A stretch of DNA of 64,000 nucleotides. Source: Halostella litorea. GTDB lineage: Archaea > Halobacteriota > Halobacteria > Halobacteriales > Natronoarchaeaceae. Both the position numbers and the translations under genes were made by a program. Within the stretch, counting starts at the first letter, position 1, and each line of letters opens with the position of its first letter. The notes beneath the pieces were generated by a model, which had not been told where the DNA came from, did no database searches, and was given only the letters and a program-made list of their open reading frames with translations. Shown piece after piece: positions 39,243-48,668 of the stretch. Where the stretch lies: contig NZ_SJER01000006.1 in assembly GCF_004785955.1 (NCBI RefSeq), positions 1 through 64,000 on the forward strand. Direction: 5' to 3'.

Positions 39243-40138
39243 CGGAGATAGTCGACGACGCGACGGAGCTGGTCGGATCGACGCCGCTCGTCCGGCTCGA
39301 CGCCTTCGGGGGCGTGCTCGCGAAGCTCGAGGAGTTCAATCCCTACTCTGTCAAGGACCGGATCGCCCGCGAGATGGTCGAGGCGGCCGAGGCGGCGGGG
39401 GAACTCGACGGCGACACGGCCGTCGTCGAGCCGACCAGCGGCAACACCGGGATCGGGCTGGCGTTCGTCTGTGCCGCGAAGGGGTACGACCTGACGCTGA
39501 CGATGCCGGAGTCGATGAGCGAGGAGCGCCGGAAGCTGCTCGCCGCGATGGGGGCGGACCTGGTGTTGACCGACGCCGACGACGGGATGAACGGCGCGAT
39601 AGACGCCGCCAAGGAGCGCGCGGCGAGCGACGACGCCGTCATGCTGGGGCAGTTCGGCAACGAGGCCAACCCCCGCGCGCACCGACTGACGACCGGCAAG
39701 GAGGTGTGGGAGGCGACCGACGGCGAACTCGGCGCGTTCGTCGCCGGCGTCGGCACCGGCGGGACGATCACCGGCGTCGCGGAGTACCTGACGGAGGTCC
39801 GGGGCGTCGACGCCGATATCGTGGCCGTCGAGCCCGAGCGGTCGGCGGTCCTCTCGGGCGAATCGCCCGGGAGCCACGGGATCCAGGGGATCGGCGCGGG
39901 GTTCGTCCCCGAGGTGCTCCGCGAGGCGCTGATAGACGAGGTCGAGACCGTCCACCGCGAGGACGCCGTCGCGGCGACCCGGAAGCTGGCCCGGGAGGAG
40001 GGCATCGTCGCGGGCATCTCCTCGGGCGCGGCGCTGGCCGCCGCCGAGCGCGTCGCGTCGCGGGACCCGGACGGCCCCGTCGTCACCGTCCTCCCCGACT
40101 CGGGCGAGCGCTACCTCTCGACGGACCTGTTCGAGTGA
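39239..40138 (+). CDS. cysK: Cysteine synthase A
   Basis: 299-residue PLP fold type II enzyme that makes cysteine from O-acetylserine and sulfide. PLP lysine K39 in NPYSVKDRIA; the substrate loop TSGNTGIGLAF (about 65-75) and phosphate loop GTGGTITG (about 176-183) are intact. Length is usual for CysK. The 288 nt before it (38951-39238) hold an AT-rich element at 39052-39090 and a possible short ORF. Confidence 0.93.
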   Translation: MTEIVDDATELVGSTPLVRLDAFGGVLAKLEEFNPYSVKDRIAREMVEAAEAAGELDGDTAVVEPTSGNTGIGLAFVCAAKGYDLTLTMPESMSEERRKLLAAMGADLVLTDADDGMNGAIDAAKERAASDDAVMLGQFGNEANPRAHRLTTGKEVWEATDGELGAFVAGVGTGGTITGVAEYLTEVRGVDADIVAVEPERSAVLSGESPGSHGIQGIGAGFVPEVLREALIDEVETVHREDAVAATRKLAREEGIVAGISSGAALAAAERVASRDPDGPVVTVLPDSGERYLSTDLFE

Positions 40139-40287
40139 CGGCGCGGGGCGGGACGGCGGTCGGCACGGCGTGACCCGGGGGCGGCCAGCCCCCGGGGCGG
40201 GCGGACAGCCCGCGGGACGCCGGGGTTCCCACGGCGTGAGAATTTCGATGCCGGTATTAGTACCTTACCGCCTATCGTTCACACGTG

Positions 40288-40998
40288 ATGACCGAGAACG
40301 ACACACCCGCCGGCGTCAGCCGCCGGCGACTGCTCAAGGCGACCGGCGCGGCAGGCCTCGCGGCGGCCGCGCCCGCCGCCGCGTCCGGGCGCGCCGCCGC
40401 CCAGGAGGGCGGCTACGGCGACTGGTTCAGCGACGTCCCCAACTTCGAGGGAACCGAGGACATGCGCGACCAGGACTCGGTGACCGTCGAGGTCGGCCCG
40501 GGCGGGAACAACGTGTACGAATCGCCGGCGGTCCGCGTCTCGCCGGGGACGACCGTCACCTGGGAGTGGGTGCAGGGGTCGCACAACGTCGCCGTCGAGT
40601 CCACCCCGGAGGGGGCCGACTGGAGCGGCGACGAGTCCATCGAGACGCCCGACTACTCCCACGAACACACCTTCGAGACGGAGGGGGTCTACCTCTACTT
40701 CTGTACCCCGCACCAGTCCCTCGGGATGAAGGGGGCGGTCGTCGTTGGCGACGTCGAAGTCGACGACGAGGCCGCGATGGGCGGCGGTAACGGCGAGGGC
40801 GGTGGCAGCGGCAACGAGTCCAGCGGCGGCGGTGGCGGCGGCGACGACGGCGGCAGCGGGGGCGACGACTCGAACGCCATGACGCTGCTCGGCGCCAGCA
40901 TGCTCGCCGCGTTCCTGTCGCCCATCGCCTTCGCCATCTTCCTGTTCACGCGCCGTCGGGAGCCGGAGAACGGGGCGCCGCTCCTCGAAGCGGACTGA
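40288..40998 (+). CDS. Halocyanin-domain protein with C-terminal membrane anchor
   Basis: 236 residues from the ATG at 40288. Tat signal (SRRRLLKATGAAG), a cupredoxin domain with ligands His in GSHNVAVE and Cys/His/Met in FCTPHQSLGM, a long Gly/Asp/Ser-rich linker (about 168-198), then a membrane helix (about 200-222) and a short basic end RRR. Unlike the halocyanin at 34104, it is anchored by its C-terminus. An extracytoplasmic electron carrier, possibly linked to an oxidase or reductase. Confidence 0.88.
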   Translation: MTENDTPAGVSRRRLLKATGAAGLAAAAPAAASGRAAAQEGGYGDWFSDVPNFEGTEDMRDQDSVTVEVGPGGNNVYESPAVRVSPGTTVTWEWVQGSHNVAVESTPEGADWSGDESIETPDYSHEHTFETEGVYLYFCTPHQSLGMKGAVVVGDVEVDDEAAMGGGNGEGGGSGNESSGGGGGGDDGGSGGDDSNAMTLLGASMLAAFLSPIAFAIFLFTRRREPENGAPLLEAD

Positions 40999-41025
40999 CG
41001 GCGTCGGTCCGCTCCGGCGGGGCCG

Positions 41026-41436
41026 TTACGGCTCCGCGCCGTCGAGGTACTCCAGTTGCCCCTCCAGCTCGCTGCGGCGCTGGCGCGCGATGACGGTCGC
41101 GTCGAGCAGGTCGCCGACCAGCGCGGTGCCGAGTTCGAACTCGGTGGTCACGGCCACGTGCGTGCCGTCGTCCGTCGGCTCCAGTTCGTACCACGTCGCC
41201 ATCGACTCGAAGATGCCGTCGACCTGCTCGTAGGCCAGTTCGGCGTCGGAATCGAACACTTCGACGGTGAGTTCGAGCGTCGCGAGGCCGACCGCGTTGA
41301 CCACCCGGACCCGGTCGCCGTCGACGTGGACCTCGTCGAAGTCGGCGGCCTCCATCAGCGGTCCGAGGTCGTGGAGCCGGTCGGCCACGACTTCGGGCGG
41401 ATCGCCGACTGTCGCCTCGACGGAAACTGTTTGCAT
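41026..41436 (-). CDS. SRPBCC (START-like) family protein
   Basis: 136 residues with the helix-grip pattern: MQTVSVEATVGDPPEVVADRLHDL, alternating strands (VHVDGDRVRVVNAVGLATLELTVEVF), and a long C-terminal helix. The fold binds hydrophobic ligands; ligand unknown. ATG at 41436 preferred over an upstream TTG. Divergent from the DUF7521-type gene at 41550. Confidence 0.75.
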   Translation of the reverse strand: MQTVSVEATVGDPPEVVADRLHDLGPLMEAADFDEVHVDGDRVRVVNAVGLATLELTVEVFDSDAELAYEQVDGIFESMATWYELEPTDDGTHVAVTTEFELGTALVGDLLDATVIARQRRSELEGQLEYLDGAEP

Positions 41437-41549
41437 GCCCCACGGTTTTACCCCGACACGCTTCAACTTCTCGCGCCGTTCTCAGCTTCTGAAAACGCAC
41501 ACCCGTTTATATCGCTTCGTGCGTCGGAGTAACCGACGACGATGTCCAA

Positions 41550-41879
41550 ATGATCCCACAGGACCTCCTGATCGTCGCGAGCAAGACGACGACGCTGCTC
41601 TGTGGCGGATTCGTCGCCTCGCTCGCCTACCGGGCGTATCTCCGCACGCACTCCCCGGCGCTGCGCGCGCTCGCCTACGGGCTGGCGTTCGTCACGCTTG
41701 GCACGGTGATCGCCGGCGCGCTCCACCAGCTCGTCGGCGTCACTATCGAGACCGGCGTCGCCGTCCAGAGCGCGTTCACGGCGGTCGGCTTCCTCGTGCT
41801 CGCGTACTCGCTGTACGCGCGGACCCCGGACCGGGAGCCGGACCGCACGGCCGCGGGCGGCGACGGCGTCGGCCGGTAA
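41550..41879 (+). CDS. DUF7521-type three-helix membrane protein (second copy)
   Basis: 109 residues. Three membrane helices and the loop YRAYLRTHSPALRALAYG, nearly the same as in the copy at 38678 (YRRTRSPALRALAIG). The C-terminus has a 20-residue charged tail. Here no ArsR regulator gene precedes it. Function unknown. Confidence 0.77.
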   Translation: MIPQDLLIVASKTTTLLCGGFVASLAYRAYLRTHSPALRALAYGLAFVTLGTVIAGALHQLVGVTIETGVAVQSAFTAVGFLVLAYSLYARTPDREPDRTAAGGDGVGR

Positions 41880-41973
41880 CGGGTCGGACGCGCCCGCCCC
41901 GGTCGGCCGCCCTCGCGGGCCGCCCCTCGCCGACCCGCAAGCCGTTTGTCCCCGCCGCCGCTAGGCCGGCGTA

Positions 41974-43896
41974 GTGACGGGTTCCGACGAGTCAGAGACG
42001 ACTGCCGACGCGCCGGACGTAGCCGCCGAATCCGGGACGGCGGGCGACGGTCCCGAGTCGGGGGCCGACGATCCGGACGCGACGGACGACGATCCGGAGG
42101 GGGTGACGCTGGACGCGTTCCACGACGTCCTGGAGGAGACGAGCCGCCCGGTCGTGACGGCGAGCGAGGTGGCGCGGACGCTCGGCCGCTCGCAGGCCGC
42201 CGCGGCGGACGCGCTGGACGAACTGGCGGGTGCCGGCGACGTGGAACGGCTCGACGTGGAGGCCGACCCGGTCGTCTGGTTTCCGTCGGACTGGGCGGCC
42301 GTCGCCGAGCGCGAGCGGGTCACGCTGTTCCCCGAGCGCCGGGAGGTCGTCGTCGACAGCCCGACGCAGTTCACCCGGGCGCAGCTGTCGCAGTTCGCCC
42401 ACCTCGCCGACGCGAACGGCTCCGGGGGGTACGTCTACGAGATCCGCCGGGAGGACGTCTGGCAGGCACCGTACGACTCGCTCGACGACCTGCTCGGCAC
42501 CGTCCGGCAGGTGCTCCCGGAGTCGGCCCCCGGGCTGGAGGAGTGGATCGAGGACCAGTGGAAGCGCGCCCACCAGTTCGTCCTGCGGACCCACGAGGAC
42601 GGCTACACCGTGCTGGAGGCGGCCAGCGACGACCTGATGGGCAACGTCGCGAGACAGCGGCTGGACGACGGCCAGCTACGCGCCCCCGTCGAGGACGACC
42701 TGAGCTGGGTGGCCGAGGAGCGCGTCGCGGAGGTCAAGCGGCTCCTCTACGAGGCCGGCTACCCCGTGCAGGACGAGCGCGACCTGGAGGAGGGCGACGA
42801 CCTCGACATCGACCTGAACGTCGACCTCCGGGGGTACCAGCGCGAGTGGGTCCGCGAGTTCACCGACGTGAAGTCGGGCGTCCTCGTCGGGCCGCCCGGC
42901 AGCGGCAAGACCGTCGCCGCCCTCGGCGTGCTGGAGGCGGTCGGCGGCGAGACGCTGATACTCGTGCCGAACCGCGAGCTGGCGACCCAGTGGCGCGACG
43001 AGATACTGGCCCGGACGACGCTGTCCGCGGATCAGGTCGGCGAGTACCACGGCGGCAAAAAGGAGGTCCGCCCGGTCACGATAGCGACCTACCAGACCGC
43101 CGGGATGGACCGCCACCGCCAGCTGTTCGACGAGCGGCGCTGGGGGCTGATCGTGTACGACGAGGTCCACCACGTGCCGGCGACGGTGTACCGGCGGAGC
43201 GCGGACCTCCAGACCAAACACCGGCTCGGCCTCTCGGCGACGCCGATCCGGGAGGACGACCGCGAGAAGGACATCTTCACGCTCATCGGCCCGCCGATCG
43301 GCACCGACTGGGACGCGCTGTTCGACGCCGGCTTCGTGCAGGAGCCGGAGGTCGAGATCCGGTACGTCCCGTGGGACAGCGACGAGCGCCAGGAGGAACA
43401 CGCGAGCACGAGCGGGCACGACCGCCGGCAGGTCGCGGCGACGAACCCGGCGAAGCTCCGCGAGGTCCGCCACCTGCTGGCCACGCACCGCGACGCGAAG
43501 GCGCTGATCTTCGTGGAGTACATCGACCACGGCGACGCGCTTGCGGAGGCGCTGTCGGTCCCCTTCCTCAGCGGCGAGACGCGCCACGCCCGCCGGGAGA
43601 AACTGCTCTCGGAGTTCCGCCACGGCCACCGCGACGTCCTCGTCGTCTCGCGGGTCGGCGACGAGGGGATCGACCTGCCGGACGCCGACCTGGTCGTCAT
43701 CGCCTCCGGGCTGGGCGGCTCCCGCCGGCAGGGCGCACAGCGGGCCGGTCGGGCGATGCGTCCCGCCGGCAACGCGCTCGTGTACGTCCTCGCCACGCGC
43801 GGGACGACCGAGGAGGACCACGCCCGGCGACAGCTCCAGCACCTCTCGGCGAAGGGGATCCGGGTGCGCGAGCGGGACGCCGAGACGGTCGAATAG
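41974..43896 (+). CDS. XPB/Rad25-like SF2 DNA helicase
   Basis: 640 residues from a GTG start. The N-terminal 280 residues include an acidic leader and a damage-recognition-type region; the helicase core begins LRGYQREWVREF, with motif I GPPGSGKT (about 310-317), motif II DEVHH, motif III LSATPIR, and motif VI QRAGRAMRP. XPB helicases open DNA at damage or promoters; in archaea the role in repair is not well defined. The DEVH box and Q-R-x-G-R-x-x-R are intact, so it is likely active. Confidence 0.88.
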   Translation: MTGSDESETTADAPDVAAESGTAGDGPESGADDPDATDDDPEGVTLDAFHDVLEETSRPVVTASEVARTLGRSQAAAADALDELAGAGDVERLDVEADPVVWFPSDWAAVAERERVTLFPERREVVVDSPTQFTRAQLSQFAHLADANGSGGYVYEIRREDVWQAPYDSLDDLLGTVRQVLPESAPGLEEWIEDQWKRAHQFVLRTHEDGYTVLEAASDDLMGNVARQRLDDGQLRAPVEDDLSWVAEERVAEVKRLLYEAGYPVQDERDLEEGDDLDIDLNVDLRGYQREWVREFTDVKSGVLVGPPGSGKTVAALGVLEAVGGETLILVPNRELATQWRDEILARTTLSADQVGEYHGGKKEVRPVTIATYQTAGMDRHRQLFDERRWGLIVYDEVHHVPATVYRRSADLQTKHRLGLSATPIREDDREKDIFTLIGPPIGTDWDALFDAGFVQEPEVEIRYVPWDSDERQEEHASTSGHDRRQVAATNPAKLREVRHLLATHRDAKALIFVEYIDHGDALAEALSVPFLSGETRHARREKLLSEFRHGHRDVLVVSRVGDEGIDLPDADLVVIASGLGGSRRQGAQRAGRAMRPAGNALVYVLATRGTTEEDHARRQLQHLSAKGIRVRERDAETVE

Positions 43897-44033
43897 CGGC
43901 GAAGTCGGCCGGATTCATAGTTTTACAGCCGCTTCGGGCCACGGTCACGGCCCCAGGGGTTCGTGGTCGCCGGTTCCCCCGATACACTGTACACGGCGAA
44001 AACGATATCAGTCGTACGTGTGATGATACACCA

Positions 44034-44603
44034 ATGAGTAAGGCCGAGGGCCGTCCCTCCGTGGTCGTCGTCGACGACGACCGCCAGGTACTCGACCTCT
44101 ACGAGACGTGGTTGTCGGACGCGTACGACGTGCGCACCGCCGCCGGCGGCGACGAGGCGCTCGGCGTCGTCGACGAGTCGGTCGACGTCATGCTGCTCGA
44201 CCGCCGGATGCCGGACCTGCCGGGCGACGCCGTCCTGGAGGAGGTGCGCGCCCGGGGGATCGACTGTCGGGTCGTCATGCTCACCGCCGTCGACCCCGAC
44301 GTCGACATCATCGACATGGAGTTCGACGACTACGTGACGAAACCCGTCTCCCGCGAGGAGATCATCGGCACCGTCGAGACGATGGTCGCGCGGGGCACCT
44401 ACGGCGACCTTCTGCAGGAGTACTTCGCGGTCGCCTCCAAGCGGGCGACGCTGGAGACCGAACTCACCGAGTCGGAGCTGTCGGGCAACGAGGACTACGC
44501 CGACCTGGTCGAGCGCGGCGAGGAACTGCGCACCCAACTCGACGGGCTGCTGTCGGAACTGACGGAGTTCGGCGACTTCGAGGGCGCGTTCGCCGACCTC
44601 TGA
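44034..44603 (+). CDS. Response regulator with HalX domain
   Basis: 189 residues. Receiver domain 1-115 with the acidic pocket VVDDDR, phospho-acceptor Asp in MLLDRRMP (about 52-59), switch Thr in VMLTAVD and Lys in YVTKPVS. The C-terminal half is a helical HalX domain (YFAVASKRATLETELTESEL). No histidine kinase gene is adjacent. A TATA-like element lies around 43998-44010. Confidence 0.88.
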   Translation: MSKAEGRPSVVVVDDDRQVLDLYETWLSDAYDVRTAAGGDEALGVVDESVDVMLLDRRMPDLPGDAVLEEVRARGIDCRVVMLTAVDPDVDIIDMEFDDYVTKPVSREEIIGTVETMVARGTYGDLLQEYFAVASKRATLETELTESELSGNEDYADLVERGEELRTQLDGLLSELTEFGDFEGAFADL

Positions 44604-44708
44604 GGGGCCTCCCCGACGCCGGGGACGTCCTTCTCGACGCCGGCGGGAGAGCCGTGACGGGCCGCGACCGTCGATACGATTATATCGACGGCGCGTCAAA
44701 TCGAACCG

Positions 44709-45328
44709 ATGGCAAAGCGGCTCTCGACCGGCGTCACGGCCATCGACCGGAACCTGGAGGGCGGCGTCCGCGCGGGCAGCGTGGTCGCGCTGCTCGCCCA
44801 GCCGGACAGCCAGAGCGAGCCGCTGCTACACGAGTTCATGGAGGAGCGCCCGACGGCCTACATCACGACGCTGCGGACCGAGGCGGCCGTCCGGGACGAC
44901 CTGGAGCGGGTGCTCCGGACGGACGACTACTCGATCCAGTACGCCGGCATCGACACGCCCATCGACAACGCCGGCCGGGTCGTCCAGCAGGTCGACGGGC
45001 AGGCCAACGTCGTCCTCGACACGCTGAACCCGCTGGAGGCGACCGGCGAGCGCAACCGCTACGTCAACTTCCTCAACCAGTTCAAGACGCATCTCGTCAA
45101 CACCGGGGCGGTCGGGCTGCTCCACTGCACCGCGATGGACCCGCCGCCGCTGCGCGAGACGACGCTGACGATAGCCGACGTGGTGTGGGAACTGGAGACC
45201 GAGGTGAAAGGAAGCTCCGTCGAGAACTTCCTGCGCGTGTCGAAGTTCCGCGGCGGCCGGCCGACGAGACGATCAAGCTGGACCTCGGCGAGGAGGTCGC
45301 GGTCGACACGAGCCGGGACATCGCCTGA
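44709..45328 (+). pseudogene. KaiC/HTR-like RecA-fold protein, frameshifted near the 3' end
   Basis: Reads as a haloarchaeal HTR-like (degenerate KaiC/RecA) protein: LSTGVTAIDRNLEGGVRAGS, no intact Walker A, then VVLDTLNPLEATGERNRYVNF. After KFRGGRPT (about 45262) the frame becomes Arg/Ser-rich and runs on to 45671 through the next gene. The +1 frame continues with DETIKLDLGEEVAVDTSRDIA and stops at 45326-45328, a natural haloarchaeal end. So one base seems missing in the GGCCGGCCG tract near 45258. This is either a real lesion or a sequencing or assembly error. TATA-like ATTATATC at about 44679-44687. Confidence 0.75.
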
Positions 45329-45429
45329 GGGCAGGCCCGTTCGCGCACCGTCCCGCGGTACCCGCCCGCTCGTTCCGACGTGCCAGCCGGGATACGTTTA
45401 TTCGTGTCGGGGCTGTACCAACCAGTACC

Positions 45430-45630
45430 ATGTCAGGACGACTCAAACGAGCGCTCAGTCGGTCCCGCCACGCGGCCATCGGTGCGAGCATCGGTGCCGC
45501 CGTCGGCGGACTGTTCAGTCGGAACGCGGCGAGCACCGGGGCGGCCCTCGGCGGCCTCGTGGGTGCGACCATCGGCGAGAAGCGGGTGTCGGCCCGCACT
45601 CGGGTCGACGAGATAGTCGAGGAGTCGTAG
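45430..45630 (+). CDS. Small glycine-zipper protein
   Basis: 66 residues. The middle (15-50) has GxxxG/AxxxG repeats: AAIGASIGAAVGGLF and GAALGGLVGATIGE. The N-terminus is basic (GRLKRALSRSRHA). Probably membrane-associated or oligomerising. A TATA-like TTTATTC at about 45395-45402 predicts a leaderless message. Confidence 0.72.
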   Translation: MSGRLKRALSRSRHAAIGASIGAAVGGLFSRNAASTGAALGGLVGATIGEKRVSARTRVDEIVEES

Positions 45631-45788
45631 CCGCGACCCCGTTCTCCGCTCCGAGCCCGCTTCGGGCGTAGTCGCGACGCCGCCGGGCGTACCGGACGCC
45701 GCCGGAAACGGGTCGGGGTCCGAACGCGCCGTCGGCGAGGGGATCCGGGTGCGGAATCACTATGCCGTCGCGGGCGTCCAGTCCTCCC

Positions 45789-46865
45789 ATGGAACTGGAG
45801 GGCTACTTCGACGACTTCACGCGCCGCGACTGGGAGGCGGAGACCGACGACGGGCCGGTCCGGTTCGCCATGATCGGCGTCGGCTGGTGGACCCGCGACA
45901 TGGCGATCCCGGCGGTGGAGGCGTCGGCGTACTGCGAGACGACGACGCTCGTGAGCAGTTCGGCCGAGAAGGCCGCGGAGGCGGCCGAACTGGCCGACAC
46001 CATCGACCACGCGATCACGTACGACGAGTTCCACGACGGGGCCGCAAGCGACGCGTACGACGCCGTCTACGTCGTCACGCCGAACGCGCTCCACCTGGAG
46101 TACGTCGAGACGGCCGCCGAACTCGGCAAGGCGGTGCTGTGCGAGAAGCCGATGGAGGGCGACGTCGAGCGCGCCGAGCGGCTGGTCGAGGCCTGCGACG
46201 CGGCCGACGTGCCGCTGATGGTCGGCTACCGGATGCACACCGAGCCGGCGGTCCGCCGGATGAAGGAACTGGTCGACGACGGCTTCGTCGGCGACCCGGT
46301 GCAGGTCCACGGCCACATGTCCCAGCAACTGCTGGAGATGATCCCCGACCCCGACCAGTGGCGGCTGAACGAGAGCCTCTCGGGCGGCGCGACGGTGATG
46401 GACATCGGCCTCTACCCGCTGAACACGACGCGGTTCGTCCTCGACGCCGACCCCGAGCGCGTGCTGGCGTCGACGATGTCCACCGACGACGCGTTCGACG
46501 ACGTGTCCGACCAGTACGCCTCCTTCCTGCTGGAGTTCCCGGACGACGTGCAGGCGGCCTGCACCGCCACGCAGAGCGGCTTCGAGACGGGCCACTTCCG
46601 GATCGTCGGGACCGAGGGCGAACTCCTGCTCGAACCCTCCTTCTTCAACCGCGACGCCGCGTCGCTGACGATAAAGCGGGGCGACAGCGAGGCGTCGATC
46701 GAGTTCCCCGACGTCGACCAGATGGAGGAGGAGTTCGACTACTTCGCCAACCGCCTGCTCACCGGCCGGGAGTTGGAGCCGGACGGCGAGCACGGGCTGG
46801 TCGACATGCGCGCGATGGCGGCGATATACGAGTCCGGCGAGACGGGGCGGGCGGTCGAGCTGTAA
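45789..46865 (+). CDS. gfo6: D-xylose 1-dehydrogenase (NADP), Gfo/Idh/MocA type
   Basis: 358 residues. Rossmann motif [17 protein letters not shown] (about 26-42), EKPMEG (about 118-123), [13 protein letters not shown] (about 201-213), and a C-terminal [12 protein letters not shown]. The pattern closely follows the haloarchaeal gfo6 xylose dehydrogenase, which opens the oxidative pentose pathway by making xylonolactone. No other xylose-pathway gene is nearby. The ATG at 45789 is chosen because upstream codons do not fit the family. Confidence 0.82.
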   Translation: MELEGYFDDFTRRDWEAETDDGPVRFAMIGVGWWTRDMAIPAVEASAYCETTTLVSSSAEKAAEAAELADTIDHAITYDEFHDGAASDAYDAVYVVTPNALHLEYVETAAELGKAVLCEKPMEGDVERAERLVEACDAADVPLMVGYRMHTEPAVRRMKELVDDGFVGDPVQVHGHMSQQLLEMIPDPDQWRLNESLSGGATVMDIGLYPLNTTRFVLDADPERVLASTMSTDDAFDDVSDQYASFLLEFPDDVQAACTATQSGFETGHFRIVGTEGELLLEPSFFNRDAASLTIKRGDSEASIEFPDVDQMEEEFDYFANRLLTGRELEPDGEHGLVDMRAMAAIYESGETGRAVEL

Positions 46866-46953
46866 CCCCTCTTCGCCCGCAGGTGGCCGGTCTACAGCGC
46901 GGGAAACAGCGCGCCAAGGTTTTTGTTTCGCCGCTGAAAACTACCGACAAATA

Positions 46954-47739
46954 ATGGTCGAGAGCTTGCTCAGTCGGGTCGCGATTTCGGGGGTCAGCAT
47001 GATATTCGTGGTCGTCGGGCTGTACATGCTCAACACGGGCCGGACGGCCCGGGCGCGGAGCGAGCGGATCGACGACACCGAGACGACGGCGGTCCGGGAG
47101 CTTCAGCCCGGGACGGCCGAGGTGAAAGGCGTCGCCCGGCCCGCGGCGGACGGGGACGTGATGGAGTCGCCGATCACCGAGTCGGAGGCGCTGGCGACCC
47201 ACGTCGAGATGGAGGAGTGGGAGAGCAGCGGCCAGGGCGGCGGCAGTTGGACGACGAAACACGAGGACCGGGCGGCGGTGCCGATGGTCGTCGACGACGG
47301 GACCGGCGAGGTGCGGGTCGACCTCCCGGCCGACGGGGACCTGAACGTCGAGAAGTCGCGCTGGAAGGTCGGGAGCGGGGACGAACCGCCCGAGCGGATC
47401 GAGCGGTATCTGGAGGCCGAGTCGGAGATCGACACGGCGACGCGGCGCGACATCGGGCCGCTGAGCATCGGCGAGCGCCGCCGCTACTCCGAGGGACTGA
47501 TCGAACCGGGCGAGGAGGTCTACGTGCTGGGCGCGGCCCGCGAGGAGCAGTCGGACTGGGGCGAGCGGAGCTACGCCATCGACGCGACCACCGACTCCGG
47601 CGACTTCGTCCTCTCCGACAAGTCGGAGTCGGAACTCGTCAACGAGGGCAAGCGGGGCGGGCTCGTCCTCCTCGCGTTCGGCGTCGTCTTCCTGCTGTCC
47701 GGCCTCTTCGGGACGGTCATCCCGTGGATCGGCGCGTGA
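46954..47739 (+). CDS. GIDE-domain membrane protein
   Basis: 261 residues. N-terminal helix (about 10-28), a GIDE/MULAN-like domain with VKGVARPAADGDVMESPIT (about 58-76) and PGEEVYVLGAAREE (about 188-201), and a C-terminal helix (about 230-252). It lacks the RING finger of the eukaryotic relatives, so it is not a ubiquitin ligase. A T-rich promoter patch (46918-46930) precedes it. Function in archaea unknown. Confidence 0.78.
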   Translation: MVESLLSRVAISGVSMIFVVVGLYMLNTGRTARARSERIDDTETTAVRELQPGTAEVKGVARPAADGDVMESPITESEALATHVEMEEWESSGQGGGSWTTKHEDRAAVPMVVDDGTGEVRVDLPADGDLNVEKSRWKVGSGDEPPERIERYLEAESEIDTATRRDIGPLSIGERRRYSEGLIEPGEEVYVLGAAREEQSDWGERSYAIDATTDSGDFVLSDKSESELVNEGKRGGLVLLAFGVVFLLSGLFGTVIPWIGA

Positions 47740-47893
47740 GCGGGAGACGCCGCTACTCGGCGGCGTCTCCCCGATTCGCTCGGGGGTCCCGTCGACCCGG
47801 ACGGCCGCCCGTGGCGCTACTTGACGCGCCGCCGTCCCCGAAGCAACTGCCGCCCCCGCCAACGTCTTTTGCCAGCGCGGCGATGGGCCGGGT

Positions 47894-48646
47894 ATGGCAA
47901 GCGACGACCCGTTAGACGGGCGGACCGCAGTCGTCACCGGCGCGAGCTCCGGCATCGGCGCGGCGACGGCACGCGAACTGGCGGCCGACGGCGCGAACGT
48001 CGTGCTGGCCGCGCGGAGCGAGGACTGCATCGCCGAACTGGCCGACTCCATTGCGGCCGACCACGGCGTCCGCGCCGAGGCCGTGCCGACCGACGTGACC
48101 GACGAGGACGCCGTCGCGGCGCTCGTCGAGACGACCGTCGAGACGTTCGGCCGCCTCGACGCCGTCGTGGCGAACGCGGGCGTCGGCCGCGCGGGGTCGG
48201 TCGAGGAGCTGTCGACCGAGCGCTACCGGACGATGATGGACGTGAACGTCGACGGGACGTTCTTCACGGCCCGCGCGGCGCTGCCCCACCTCCGCGAGAC
48301 CGAGGGGTCGCTCGTCTTCGTCGGCAGTTTCGCCGGCCAGTACCCCCGTCCGGGCGACGCCGTCTACGCCGCGACGAAATGGTGGGTCCGCGGGTTCGCG
48401 CTGAGCCTCGCGGGCAGCGCCGGCGAGGACGGCGTCGGCGTCAGCGTCGTCAACCCGACGGAGGTCCGCACGGAGTTCCTCTCGGAGGACGAGGACGCCG
48501 CGGCCTTCGACGAGCGGTTCGCCCCCGGCGAGGTGACCGAGCCGTCCGAGGTGGCCGCGGCGATAGCGTTCGCCGTCCGGCAGGAGTCCCCCACGGCGAC
48601 GACGGAGATCGACCTGTACCGCCGGGACAAGTTCGCGCACTTCTGA
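47894..48646 (+). CDS. Short-chain dehydrogenase/reductase
   Basis: 250 residues, classical SDR. Cofactor motif TGASSGIGAATAREL (16-30), NAGVG (about 95-99), catalytic Ser in GSFAG, and Tyr-x3-Lys in YAATKWW (about 157-163). Followed by a convergent MFS gene. Substrate unknown. Confidence 0.88.
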   Translation: MASDDPLDGRTAVVTGASSGIGAATARELAADGANVVLAARSEDCIAELADSIAADHGVRAEAVPTDVTDEDAVAALVETTVETFGRLDAVVANAGVGRAGSVEELSTERYRTMMDVNVDGTFFTARAALPHLRETEGSLVFVGSFAGQYPRPGDAVYAATKWWVRGFALSLAGSAGEDGVGVSVVNPTEVRTEFLSEDEDAAAFDERFAPGEVTEPSEVAAAIAFAVRQESPTATTEIDLYRRDKFAHF

Positions 48647-48668
48647 CGGCTCCGCCCCGGCCCCCACC

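Noticed and set aside
40139..40287. A tRNA or riboswitch between cysK and the halocyanin gene
   Set aside because: Inspected for conserved stems; GC-rich but no recognisable structure.
45262..45671. C-terminal extension of the KaiC-like gene to 45671
   Set aside because: Arg/Ser-rich, overlaps the glycine-zipper gene, and the other frame gives a family-like end.
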